Shown here in pieces: positions 1 to 9,287 of a DNA stretch of 20,580 nt (positions are counted from its first letter, which is position 1; each line of letters opens with the position of its first letter). Origin of the DNA: Euprymna scolopes (lineage: Eukaryota > Mollusca > Cephalopoda > Sepiida > Sepiolidae); NCBI GenBank assembly GCA_024364805.1, contig CM044488.1, forward strand, positions 26,815,908 to 26,836,487. The letters are read 5' to 3'. The position numbers and the translations under genes are program-made. The notes under the pieces are model-generated. The model saw only the letters and a program-made list of their open reading frames with translations, did no database searches and had not been told where the DNA came from.

Positions 1-34
1 ATATATATATGGGTTGTGTTTGTGTGTGTGTGTT
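1..34. repeat. (AT)n/(GT)n simple repeat at window edge
   Basis: A short AT dinucleotide run passes into GT dinucleotides. The window edge cuts it, so its full length is unknown. The Helitron-like units further on begin with the same TA-then-TG composition, so this could be the edge of another such unit, but no diagnostic TATAAAAGTG is present. Confidence 0.8.
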
Positions 35-1494
35 AGTGATGAGATTATTTTAATTTTTCCTATACTATTACCGATTCTGTTCTAAATTGCCACTTCTGCT
101 ACGATTACCGATTCTGATTCTTTTTAAATTTCTAAATATTTAGAGACTTGTTGCTTTTATCTAAATTTTCAAAATGCTGTACAGATCAAGTGCAATGTTT
201 GCAAACGTAAAAATACACAGGGAGGGAGTTAAATTACACAATTGATTTTTTTAAATATATTTTTTAATTGTTTTCCTTATAATTTGTTAAAAATTATGAG
301 ATAATTGAAGATTTATTTCTCGTTTAAAACAAAGTCGATTTTTATTAGTTCATCTTTAGTTGACAAAATGTTATTTGAATTGCACATAAAACAACCGAAA
401 AGATTATTCTGATGCAAAATAAGAAAGCAGTGTAGCAACATAATAGTTATTAAAACCCGTTGCTATGTTTAGAATACGTCTAAAAAGAGTAATGTTTCTT
501 AACCCTTCGATCGGAGACTTTTGTTTACAATTTTTTGCTTTTCAACTCTAAACGAATGTTCATATTTTTATGTTAATTATAAAGATTTCGTCGCTTATTG
601 CTATTGTCAATATAACAGACATGTAATAGATTGATTTGTTTTATTTTTATTTTTTTTACAAGAGAGTCAATACTTATCAAGGCCTGAATGTAACTCGAGG
701 ATAATACGTGTACGGTAATGGAAAGTGGATGGAAATTGTAAAAAGAAAAATACAGATAATAATATTAATATTACTAATAATTATTATCGCTAAATCCACC
801 CGAAATAAGATTCTACTCTTTGTACGTGATTACATATGAACATGATGAAAAAAAAAACAACAGTTATTTTAGAATTTAAAGTGTACAATCAGTTTTGAAT
901 ATAACTTAAATGGAAAATGATCATCATTTCTGTGCAATTTGAAGTCTTTATGGATTTTCACTAATTTTTTAACATTAACCCTAAGTCTGACTGGCAAGGT
1001 TGTAGAACAATGTATTATCGCTTAAAAATGTAGACGCCCCCACTCCCCAGAAAAAAAATATATGCACTGAATTCCTCTGAAAGCAAAATAAAAATTGTTA
1101 GTTAACTCCTTCAAAATGCTAGAATGTCTCAGATATGGTAATTTTACGAAATCTATGGGTGAAATAGATTCCATATACTAAATTTTTAAACAATTGTTTT
1201 TGTTCGTTTTTTGTTTTCTTTTTTTTTTAAATTTTCATCAAAAAAGATAATATCAATTTTTAGGGGATTGACTTGACATCAAAAGATGTTTGTTTTCAAA
1301 TAAACAAACAAAAGAAAACATCAACGACTAAAAAATGAAATATTTAAAAAAAAAATAGTTTTATATTTATTTTTTATGATTATCAATAAATGTTTGTCAG
1401 TATTTCTTTTTTCTTGAAAAATAATTTTTTTTCATTTTTTGAAAATTTTCTGTGCGTTGTAAATACTGCATTCTTATAAAATGATCATTGCTTG
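35..1494. other. AT-rich DNA without recognisable gene
   Basis: Long A and T homopolymers and stop codons in every frame; no coding signal seen. The only recognised repeat is the short dispersed motif near 640-735, listed separately. Open frames here are short and come from A/T runs. Confidence 0.6.
640..735 (-). repeat. Dispersed retroposon-like 3' tail, copy 1
   Basis: A T-rich tract (643-657) is followed by about 50 bases that closely match 18409-18480, including the exact 15-mer ACTTATCAAGGCCTG (672-686) and a shared GGATAA further on. Read on the minus strand, both copies end in the same short sequence followed by an A-rich tail, as expected for the 3' end of a SINE or LINE retrocopy. 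The upstream body is not conserved between the two copies as far as I can align by eye, so family and full length are unknown. Confidence 0.5.
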
Positions 1495-3022
1495 TCTTCG
1501 TTTTCTTTTCTTTTTTTTTTTCATCAATTTGCAATTTTTTAATGTCATTCTCTCCAAACATGACACAATGTTTGTTGAACATAAGACCCTTCTGCTTGGG
1601 ACGACATTTACAGCGACGCTATGAAGGAAATTGAACAAAGAGATGCCTGTTCATATTGCATTTGAACTTCTGCAAGTCAGTGCAATCAGGGAAGCAGGAA
1701 AGCGGTAGAGAATTCCAAAATCTAGCAGTTTAAGCAAAAAAAACTATTAGAGTAGACGGCTTTTAGACATCTAGGTATTTCAAGAATGTACGGGGTGGGA
1801 TTTTGCTGCCTGTCGGGTTAGACGATGGGTATTTTATATTAGGGATACAAGTGCTTCGAGTTTGTCGGAGCACATTCTATTAAAATACTTGTAAAACAAG
1901 TACAGTGATGACACATTTCGGCAAGTTAGGGTTTAGTTGATAGAGCGGACCAATCTAATAAGATTGGAGCCATTTTAGACCCTGTCTAAAAGTGAAGATT
2001 AGACGCACTAGTCTAGATGTGGCAGCAATACCCATGCATGGGCGAATTGTGGTTTTGTAGAGATATTGGATGGTGTGAGTATTTTTCTATCCCGGTAGAG
2101 AAGGCTCAACTTCTTTGCAGCAACCTTCGCAAGGTACTCAATGTATTTGTCCCAATTCATGTTGCCTGTTGCTGTTAAGCCGAGGAGTTGAATGAAGCGC
2201 TTTCCAGTATCACCTGATTAGTCATGGCAATCAGTGGTTGAAAAGGTTTCTTGTAATTATTAAAGGAAAGAAGTTTAGTCTTAGCAGCATTGAATGTTAC
2301 CATCCCTTTCTGTCCCCATTTCACTATAGATTGGAGGTCTTCCTCTAAGATTTCAGCCATTGTGTAATACATGTGTTCATTCGTCTTCCCCTCGTGTCTG
2401 TTATATAGCGTGGTGTCATCAGCAAATATTTCAGTCATGGAGAGAATTTTATCAGGAAGTTCATTTATCAGGAATAACAAAAATTTAATGATCGACCCCT
2501 ATGTTTATATCACGTTTTTTGTTGTTTTTTTGTTTTTGTTTTTTTTTTTGTTTGTTTTTTATTTACGGCCATCGAGGACAACCTGGATTTTTCTCTTGTG
2601 TAAGAAAGATTTGTTATATTAAATATTCGTCCAGTAATATTTTATGATTTAATTTTCATCAGAAGACCTTCGTAACAGACCCTAACAAAGGCCTTAGATG
2701 TATCTAGAGCTACTACCAAAGCCTCCTCTACTTTATCCAGTGGATAATATATGTTCAGAGATTACAGTTAATATATCTGTAGTAGAACGAGATTGTCTAA
2801 ATCTATACTGTCGATCAGAAACAAGTTTAATTCAGTGACGAACCTATGCTTGATTGATTAAGGATAAAGGTTTTGGAGAAGAAAGGAAAGAGGGCTAATG
2901 GGTGATAATTGAGTGGGTCAGTTCTTTCACCAGAATTCTTGGTAACTGCTAACACAGAAGCAATTTTCTAACAGAAAGGTAGCAAGATTCGGTAAAGCAT
3001 TTGTTGAGGTGTTTGTTGTTCT
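1495..3022 (-). mobile_element. Decayed 3' copy of the window's LINE (reverse transcriptase part)
   Basis: Minus-strand translation matches the intact LINE at 12290-15199 in order. There is a fingers block around NSGERTDP, a degraded RSTTDILTVISE block, and a KAFVRV block where the intact copy has KAFDRVWH. The FADDTTLYNRHEGKTNEH block and the CFPDCTDLQKFKCNMNRH C-terminus follow. The 3' UTR is recognisable (GTGTCATGTTTGGAG, against GTGCCTTGTTTGGGG in the intact copy), then an A-rich tail at about 1511-1521. It starts near the thumb-proximal fingers region, so it is a 5'-truncated retrocopy, the usual outcome of LINE insertion. Several stops and frame changes, and a T-rich expansion at 2513-2562, show it has long been dead. 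The longest open piece (2175-2480) is a remnant, not a gene. Confidence 0.9.
2513..2562. repeat. T-rich low-complexity expansion inside the LINE copy
   Basis: A run of T with scattered G (A with C on the LINE strand) replaces the LINE sequence just after the VVLDGR block (SSMAV-like here) and before the motif B region. Flanking LINE sequence resumes on both sides, so this is local expansion or replacement within the copy rather than a separate element. Confidence 0.6.
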
Positions 3023-4120
3023 TTTGTGAAAGAAATAAGGTTATATTATAGCTCTGTACTCTATGCTTATTCAGCCAAAAAGAAAAATGAAATTTTTCAT
3101 TTTGGGGCGATTATATGTAAACAGTCTGAAAAACTATAGGTTGTACAAGTAAATAAAACAACAATTAATAATAATTTTTAAAAACAACAATTAATACGCT
3201 TCGCATATTAATTAAACTGAAAATGACCACCTCTTTCGAGCCAGACAACGTTTTAAGGGCATGTTATCGATTTTGTTTGTTTTAAAGCTTGATCATATTA
3301 ATGTCCCTGGTCAAAGTTTTGTATAAAGTATTTATATATAATATATATTTTAATTTAATTAATATATTTATAATTAATATAATATATATTATAAAAAATA
3401 TTTGATTGCTAAAACTTATAAAAAACACACTTCCTTCCTACTACGAACCTTAAATTCGGCTGATAATACCGAAAATAAATCAATTACGTGTGAACTCTGC
3501 CGGTCGGACAAGGTTAGAAATAAAAAATTTAGTTCCCTTTAAAAAGTTAGAACGATACAAAAATGGGAGATCATTTTACGTTAAATTTATATGTGCAACT
3601 AATCCCAAATTGTAAATTCTTAAATAATTGGGGGGGGTTTTGTGTATTCATACATAATCGCCTTAAAAAGTAGAATCTCATTTGGTGTACTTTTAGAAGT
3701 AGATACACTTTTTTCTTAGATTTGACAAACTTCTAAATGTTTTCCATTTATGTATTGTATCCAAAATTTTCATTGGAAGATTTCAGTCTCTAGTTTTTAT
3801 TTGTGCAATTTCCCTAGTAATCCACTTGTACCATTATTATCGATGCCATTTTTACTCAAGTTCAGTGAAAATATTTATTTTAAAGATAGTTTAGAATTCA
3901 TGTTTTAAAATTCTTAACAAATTGAAATCGATTTAATAAATTCTTAAACATAAAGTTTAAAGAATTTCAATCGGAAAAATCTAATAAACATTATTTCAGA
4001 TGCAGTAACCAAATAATGGCGGCGCCAACAAAATAAAAAATGAATAAATAAACCTGTCTCGAGCATATTAATACTCCACTGTGAATTCTGTAATGTGACA
4101 TTTAACAAATAAGTGTGAAG
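3023..4120. other. AT-rich DNA with palindromic TA/AATT block
   Basis: No coding potential or known repeat recognised. About 3325-3405 is almost purely A and T and built of self-complementary TATATAAT and AATTAA stretches that could form cruciforms. A G8 run lies near 3631-3638. Confidence 0.55.
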
Positions 4121-4356
4121 AATAAAGGTTTTTGTTTGTTTACTTGCCTCCCTACGAGGGCAGAGTTAGACACAAGGTCGGTTTTTAATGTGGGATAAAC
4201 CAGCTCCCCAAAAAGAGGCACTCTGGATAGTAATAAAATTAAATATGTATCAGTGATGAAGGATTTCTCCTCCATTAACCGAGACCAAAAAGTGTTGTGA
4301 AGTATCAAAACAGATACTACATTTGATCTTGGTCCGAAAGCCAAGAGAGAAAAAGG
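4121..4356 (-). mobile_element. SINE-like element with U2 snRNA-like head, copy 1
   Basis: Read on the minus strand, the first 45 or so bases resemble the 5' domain of U2 snRNA: a CTTGGCTTTCGGACCAAGAT stem-like start, then GATCAAATGTAGTATCTG, against GATCAAAGTGTAGTATCTG of U2. This part includes the GUAGUA branch-point recognition sequence. The rest does not look like U2. It contains GGAGGAGAAATC, CACATTAAAAAC, GTGTCTAACT and GGAGGCAA-GTAAA, and these recur in the same order at 15331-15524. A shared non-U2 body behind a U2-like head argues for a dispersed SINE family rather than two unrelated U2 pseudogenes. SINEs with snRNA-derived heads (SINEU) are a published class; membership here is inferred. 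Confidence 0.65.
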
Positions 4357-4400
4357 CAAGCCATTTAAGTTAATTTTAGAACATTTACCTTGTTTGTCAA

Positions 4401-4435
4401 TATGTGTGTGTATGTGTGTGTGTGTGCATGCGTGC
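4401..4435. repeat. (TG)n microsatellite
   Basis: Imperfect TG repeat with ATG interruptions lying directly against the left inverted repeat of the mariner. The expected TA target duplication is not visible at this junction, so the repeat may have expanded over it. Confidence 0.85.
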
Positions 4436-4467
4436 GGTTGGTGCAAAAATAATGTCGTTTTTTGCCG
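4436..4467. repeat. Mariner left terminal inverted repeat
   Basis: Begins GGTTGGTGCAAAAATAATG and continues with TCGTTTTTTGCCG. This is the transposase 3' side of the element, because the transposase is on the minus strand. Its partner is at 6628-6656. Confidence 0.85.
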
Positions 4468-4509
4468 TTCAACTTCAAAAAATTATAACTCCTTTCATAA
4501 TAAACTTTA

Positions 4510-5505
4510 TTAATCGAAATAAGAACCATTAAAATCGACACATTTTTGCCAACGAAGAACAAGTTTATTTATCCCTTTAGCATAGAAATCCGGAGTTCTT
4601 GAAGAGTCATTGAAGGCCGATTCGGCATCATCTCGGCTTTTGAAGCATTTTTCGCGCAGGAAGTTGTCTAGATGCTGGAAAAGGTGATTATCGGGGGTGG
4701 GGGGCGAGAAGTCCTGTGAATATGGCGGATGAGGCAGTTTCGTAGCCCAATTCGTTCAGCATCTGCAGAATCAGTTGAGCAACATGCGGGCGAGCATTGT
4801 TATGGAGGAGAATTGGTCCCTTCATATTGACCAATCTCAGGCACATACGTTAGAGCTTCTGGTGCATTTCGTCAATTTGTCAGCAGTACTTCCCACCATA
4901 ATCGTTTCGTCCGGATTCAAGAAGCTGTGCTGGATAAGACCACCAAACAGTCACCATAACCTTTTTTTAATGCAATTTCGGCTTCAGGAAATGTTGTAGA
5001 GCTTCTCTGGCATTCAACTACTGTGCAAAACGTCGCTAGTTGTCATAGAGGATCCACTTCTCATCACATGTCACAATCCGCTCGAAAAATGTGTCGTTTT
5101 TGTTGCGCAGAAGGAGCGTAGAAGACACCTCAAACGACGATTTTTTTTTTTATTATCGTTCAACTCATGCGGCATCCATTTATCTAACTTTTTTGACTTC
5201 CATATTTGCTTTAAATGGCGAACGACTGCTGATTGGTCGACTTTAAGTTCTCATGTGGTTTTGTGAAAATTGGCTTCAATGAAGGCTTTCAAATTTTTGC
5301 TATCAACTGCAGTCAGCTGGCCGCGACGCTCTTCATCTTCGACGCTCTCGTCACCATTGCGAAATTTCTTGAACCACCATTGTGCCACACGTTCGTTAGT
5401 GGTTCCTGGGCCAAACGTATCATTGATATCATAAGATGTTTCGGCAGTTTTTCGACTTAATTCGAACTGGGACAAGAAAATCGTGCTGATCTGAATTTTG
5501 TCCAT
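4510..5505 (-). pseudogene. Mariner transposase pseudogene
   Basis: The start is the Met of MDKIQIS (5503-5505). The N-terminal helix-turn-helix DNA-binding half is open and typical, with the block ERVAQWWFKKFRNGDES then EDEERRGQL, and a WMPHEL linker (WVPHEL in the family) further on. The first catalytic Asp of the DD34D triad is kept in VTCDEKWI (5063-5065). The second is lost: LLHNNARPH replaces LLHDNARPH, with an AAC codon at 4799-4801. The third region is PYSQDFSPPTPDN, roughly where YSPDLAPTDYH is expected. The C-terminus NGSYFD and stop fall at 4510-4512. Several in-frame stops, the first after HKTT near 5250, and a frame change around 4725-4740 make it inactive. Length is about 331 codons against about 345 in the family. 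Confidence 0.85.
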
Positions 5506-5614
5506 GCTGGCAAAAAGCCTGAAAAAAAATGAATGATGAGATGGAGAACGGTAACGAAAAAAAGATTCGATAGAGAGAAAAACGCGCTTCAAAATGATAT
5601 ATAACATGGCTATG

Positions 5615-5626
5615 ATTTCTGAATTA

Positions 5627-5668
<42 letters not shown>

Positions 5669-5684
5669 GAACAAATTCAGAAAT
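5615..5684. repeat. (TA)n tract flanked by perfect 11-bp inverted repeats
   Basis: ATTTCTGAATT (5615-5625) and its exact reverse complement AATTCAGAAAT (5674-5684) bracket a self-complementary TA run at about 5629-5665. The whole can fold as one long hairpin or cruciform. It sits where the mariner 5' untranslated region meets the Helitron-like unit. Confidence 0.75.
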
Positions 5685-6606
5685 ATATATATATATATAA
5701 AAGTGAAAATGTCTGCCTGTGTTGTGGCATTTCCCTACACAATAACTCTGTTAATGTTCGGTCTAGAGTCTCGAGATTTGACATAAGGGGTATTGAGATT
5801 TAGGAAAATCTTTCTCATCGGTTTCCGGCCAGATATTGGCTGTCAATGGCTCAAAGTTCAACGATTTCACCTTTGAAAACTCTACGAAACTCCTCCGTCA
5901 ATTTGGGGTCTAAACACTTGAAATCTAAATATAGATTACGTGGACATAAATCAAACTTTATAATTTGATTTAAGCCCCCAAAAATAAATGTTAAGGGTCA
6001 AAATTGGGGTCAAGGTTAAAAAAAAAATTACCTCTGCGGTCTCTACCAAATTACTAAGCCAATTTCTCGTCTAAACATTTGAAACTTGACATAGAGGGTA
6101 TTCAGAGATGGAGCAAGCTTTTAATCGGTTTGGGTCGAAAATTTGAACTGCCAAGGGATCAACATTCAAAAGATTTGGCCTTTACCGTATAGCAAACTAC
6201 TCCGCCAATTTTTGGTTTAAACATTTGAAATTTTACATAACGGGTATTCAGACATTCGGCAGCATTTTAATCAGTTCGGGGGCGAAAATTTTGTTGCTCA
6301 AAGCTGAAAGAGTTGATCTGTAGTTGATCTGTGCAGATTTTCCTTAATTCCTCCGACAATTTTGGTCCTAAACACTTGAAATTTTAGATGTTGGTAACTT
6401 GGATATGTGTCAAACTTTGTATTTTTATTTGAGACCAAAATAATAATAGCTAAGGGGTCAAAATTGGGGTCAAAATTTTAAAAAATTGATCTTTGCGGTC
6501 TCTACGAAATTACTCTTGATTTGAAATCTTACATAAAGTGTATTCACATGTAGGATAAGTTATGAACAGTGCATATGGCCCGAGCAAAGCCGGGCTGAAC
6601 TGCTAG
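5685..6606 (+). mobile_element. Helitron-like unit A, inserted in the mariner
   Basis: Starts with TA repeats, then TATATAAAAGTG and TG/CTG-rich sequence. It ends with the hairpin-forming CCCGAGCAAAGCCGGG (about 6579-6594), then CTGAACTG and CTAG (6603-6606) followed by T. A TA-rich 5' end, a GC-rich 3' hairpin and a terminal CTRR without target duplication fit non-autonomous Helitrons. The interior has five to six modules of about 146-161 bp, each containing a GTCTAAACA-TTGAAAT core (starts at 5761, 5908, 6069, 6215, 6365 and about 6510). No protein is encoded. Its 3' end is shared with inverted unit F, not with B-E. Confidence 0.7.
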
Positions 6607-6627
6607 TTATATATAAAATTAAGATAT

Positions 6628-6654
6628 GTGAGAAAACGATATTGTTTTTGCGCC

Positions 6655-6656
<2 letters not shown>
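6628..6656. repeat. Mariner right terminal inverted repeat
   Basis: The plus-strand block CGATATTGTTTTTGCGCCAA is the complement of the left inverted repeat with only a few transitions. It sits 22 bases after the 3' end of Helitron-like unit A and directly before a TA tract, so it marks the true end of the interrupted mariner. Confidence 0.8.

Positions 6657-6688
<32 letters not shown>
6657..6688. repeat. (TA)n tract
   Basis: TA dinucleotide run between the mariner right end and Helitron-like unit B. It could be the mariner target site, the expanded TA-rich 5' end of unit B, or both. Confidence 0.85.
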
Positions 6689-6693
<5 letters not shown>

Positions 6694-7110
6694 CTATAAA
6701 AGTGAACGTGTCTGTGTGTGTGTCTGTGTATGTGTACATTTCCCTACGCAATAACTCTGTAAATTTTAAGTTTACAGACTCGAAATTTGATATACAGGGT
6801 ACTGAGATTTGGGAACATCTTTGTAATCCGTTTTCAGACAGAAATTTGGCTGTTAAGAGGTTAAATGTCAACGATTTTACCTTTGAGAACCCTACCAAAC
6901 TCCTCTGACAATTTTGGGTCTAAACACTTTAAAATTTAGATATAGGTTCCTTGGACATGGATCTAACTTAATAACTTGATTTGAGCCCAAAACAATAAAT
7001 TTTAAAGGCTCATAATAGGGATCAAATTTTAAAATATTAAACTTTTTTTTTTTTTTTTTTGCTCAGCATACACTTCCAAACACCCGGGCATTGGCGGGCA
7101 CCCCTGCTAG
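6689..7110 (+). mobile_element. Helitron-like unit B (short form)
   Basis: Begins TATATCTATAAAAGTGAACG with a CTG/TG-rich lead. It carries two of the roughly 150-bp modules (ACTCTGTAAATTTTAAG..., then the TAAACACTTTAAAATTTAG... type). It then jumps through a long T run (about 7044-7060) to the terminal block CTCAGCATACAC, hairpin CCCGGGCATTGGCGGG and CTAG (7107-7110). Compared with units C and E it lacks about 390 bases before the T run. Unit D lacks the same segment with the same kind of junction. Confidence 0.7.
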
Positions 7111-7923
7111 TCTATCTATATATATAAAAGTGAAAGTGTCTGTGTATCTGTGTGTCTGTGTGTCTGTGTACCTTTCCCTACACAATAACTCTGTCAATTT
7201 TTACTCTACAGACTCGAAATTTGATATACATGTTACTGAGCTTCGGAAAAATCGACGTGATCGGCTTTTGGCCAGATATTTAGCGATTAAGGGGTCAAAA
7301 TTCAACAATTTGACCTTTAATTACTCTACCAAACTCCTCCGACAATTTTGGGTCTACGCACTTGAAATTTTAGATATAGGTACCTTGGACATGGATCTAA
7401 CTTAATAACTTGATTTGAACCCAAAACAATAAATTTTAAGGGGTCATAATAGAGGTCAAAGTTTTTAAAAAAATTGACCTCTGCGGTCTCTTCCAAATTA
7501 CTCACACAATTTCTCGTCTAAATATTTGAAATTTTACATAAAGGGTATTCAGGCGACAGATTTTACCAAGATCAGTATCGTTTTTAAGTTCGATCTTTCA
7601 TATGAAAAATATCGAAAAATTGGCTAAAAACAATATCTTCCCCTTCAACTAGGCACTTTTCTACAGGGCGGTTAACTTTTTTCACCGATATTTTTGAAAG
7701 TTATCCTTTCCTTTAGATTGTCTAGCCTTAATTTTAAAAAATGTCGCTTCCGGTTTGGCGATTTTGCGGTGGTCGTAACAGCATAAACGTTAGGCTTTAC
7801 CCCGTTCTTTTCCTCCTTTGCGGTACGGGTTCGAGCCTGCCTTCCTACTACAACTTTTTTTTTTTTTTTTTTTGCTCAACATACACATCCAAATACCCGG
7901 GCAATGCCGGGCTGAAATGCTGG
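7111..7923 (+). mobile_element. Helitron-like unit C (long form)
   Basis: Starts immediately after the CTAG of unit B with TCTATCTATATATATAAAAG; a 5' TC is the Helitron convention. Modules cover about 7190-7550. A distinct 3' domain follows (AAGATCAGTATCG, AGGCACTTTTCTACAGGG, CGCTTCCGGTTTGGCG, TGCGGTACGGGTTCGAGCCT), then a T run. The hairpin CCCGGGCAATGCCGGG and CTGG (7920-7923), a variant of CTRR, close the unit. The open frame at 7741-8127 runs from this unit into the next and is accidental. Confidence 0.7.
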
Positions 7924-8320
7924 TATATCTATAAAAGTGAACGTGTCTGTGTGTCTGTGTACATTTTCATTGGCAATAAATCTGTCAATTTTAAGTCTAC
8001 AGACTACAGGGTACTTAAATTGTGGAAAATCGATGTGATCCGTTTTCGGCCAGAAATTTATCTGTTAAAGTTCAACGATTTGACCTTTGAGAACTCTACC
8101 AAACGCCTCCGACAATTTTGGGTCTAAACACTTGAAATTTTAGATATAGGTTCCTTGGAAATGGATCTAACGTAATAAATCGATTTGAGACCAAAACAAT
8201 AAATATTGAGGGATCATAATAGGGGTCAAATTTAAAACAATTGACCTTTTTTTTTTTTTTTTTTTTTTTTTGCTCAGAATACACCGCCAAATACACGGGT
8301 AACGCCGGGTGAAATTCTAG
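7924..8320 (+). mobile_element. Helitron-like unit D (short form)
   Basis: Starts TATATCTATAAAAGTGAACG directly after unit C and ends at CTAG (8317-8320) after the CACGGGTAACGCCGGG hairpin. It has the same internal deletion as unit B: module two passes straight into a long T run (about 8248-8271) and TGCTCAGAATACAC. Both short units have CTCAG where the long units have CTCAA. This supports common descent of B and D. Confidence 0.7.
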
Positions 8321-9217
8321 TATATCTATAAAAGTGAAAGTGTCTGTCTGTCTGTGTGTCTGATGTCTGTCTGTGTATATTTCCCTACACAATAACTCTG
8401 TTAAGTTTCAGTCTACAGACTCGAAACTTGATATACAGGGTATTGAGATTTAGGAAAATCTTTGTAATCCGTTTTCGGACAGAGATTTTGCTGTTAAGGA
8501 GTCAACAATTTGACTTTTGATTACTCTACCAAACTCCTCCGACAATTTTGGGTCTAAATTCTTGAAATTTTAGATATAGGTTCCTTGGACATGGATCTAA
8601 CTTAATAACTTGATTTGAGCCCAAAACAATAAAGGTTAAGGTCTCATAATAGGGGTCAAAGTTTAAAAAATGACCACTTCGGTCTCTACCAAATTATTCA
8701 GACAATTTCTTGTCTAAACATTTTAAATTTTACATAATATAGATATTCAGAGATAGGGCAAGCTTTTTAATCGGTTTGGGTCGGAAATTTGAGTTAGCAA
8801 TATATAAATGTATGTATGCATTTTTGCATGTTTGCATGTTTGCCTAAAACTTTCGACAGAGGCGACGGATTTTCACAAGATCAGTATCGTTTTGAAGTTC
8901 GACTTTTCAGACGACAAATAACGAAAAATGTGGTAAAAACATTAATATCTTCTCCTTCAACTGGGCACTTTTCTACAGGGGGGGTCGCTTTTTTCGCCGA
9001 TATTTTCGAAATTCATCCACTCCTTTCAATTGTCTAGCCTTAATTAAAACCTACGTCACTTCCGGTTTGGCGCTGGTCGTAACAGCAAAGACGTAAAGTT
9101 TTTTCCCCGTTCTTTTCCTCCATTGCGGTACGGGTCGAGCCTACCTTCCTACTAACCCGTTTTTTTTTCTCAACATACACCTCCAAACACCCGGGCAACG
9201 TCTGGCACCCATGCTAG
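8321..9217 (+). mobile_element. Helitron-like unit E (long form)
   Basis: Starts TATATCTATAAAAGTGAAAG directly after unit D. It has the modules and the same 3' domain as unit C (CAAGATCAGTATCGTTTTGA, TGGGCACTTTTCTACAGGG, CACTTCCGGTTTGGCGCTGG, TGCGGTACGGGTCGAGCCT), with the hairpin arm CCCGGGCAACG and CTAG (9214-9217). It keeps about 85 bases around 8750-8860 that unit C lacks, including a TGCATGTT short repeat near 8815-8843. No protein is encoded. Confidence 0.7.

Positions 9218-9230
<13 letters not shown>

Positions 9231-9285
<55 letters not shown>
9231..9285. repeat. (GT)27 microsatellite between two converging 3' ends
   Basis: An uninterrupted GT repeat of about 55 bases, preceded by TATATATATATAT (9218-9230). 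It is bounded on the left by the CTAG end of unit E and on the right by the CTAG end of inverted unit F. The TA-then-TG order matches the 5' lead of the Helitron-like units, so it may be the remnant of one more unit's 5' end. Confidence 0.9.

Positions 9286-9287
<2 letters not shown>

Larger units (their letters stand above)
4436..6656 (-). mobile_element. Mariner DNA transposon, decayed and split by a Helitron-like insertion
   Basis: The left terminal inverted repeat starts at 4436 (GGTTGGTGCAAAAATAATG). The matching right one is at about 6628-6656: read inward on the minus strand it gives TTGGCGCAAAAACAATATCG, matching the left end over about 26 of 30 positions. The transposase pseudogene lies between on the minus strand. 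Removing the Helitron-like unit and TA tract (about 5613-6606) leaves roughly 1.23 kb, close to the 1.3 kb usual for mariners. It also leaves about 157 bases between the right end and the transposase start, again typical. The TIR resembles the Hsmar1/irritans type from memory. A TA-rich tract adjoins the right end, consistent with mariner's TA target. Confidence 0.85.

Noticed and set aside
4102-4446. Minus-strand open frame of 114 residues
   Set aside because: It lies across the U2-headed SINE and the (TG)n tract (HTHTH residues), so it is accidental.
4775-5460. Plus-strand open frames of 74 and 75 residues within the mariner
   Set aside because: Antisense shadows of the transposase pseudogene.
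5594-5803. Open frame with long IY repeats
   Set aside because: It is the translation of the (TA)n tract and the start of Helitron-like unit A. The same artefact occurs at 6642-6908.
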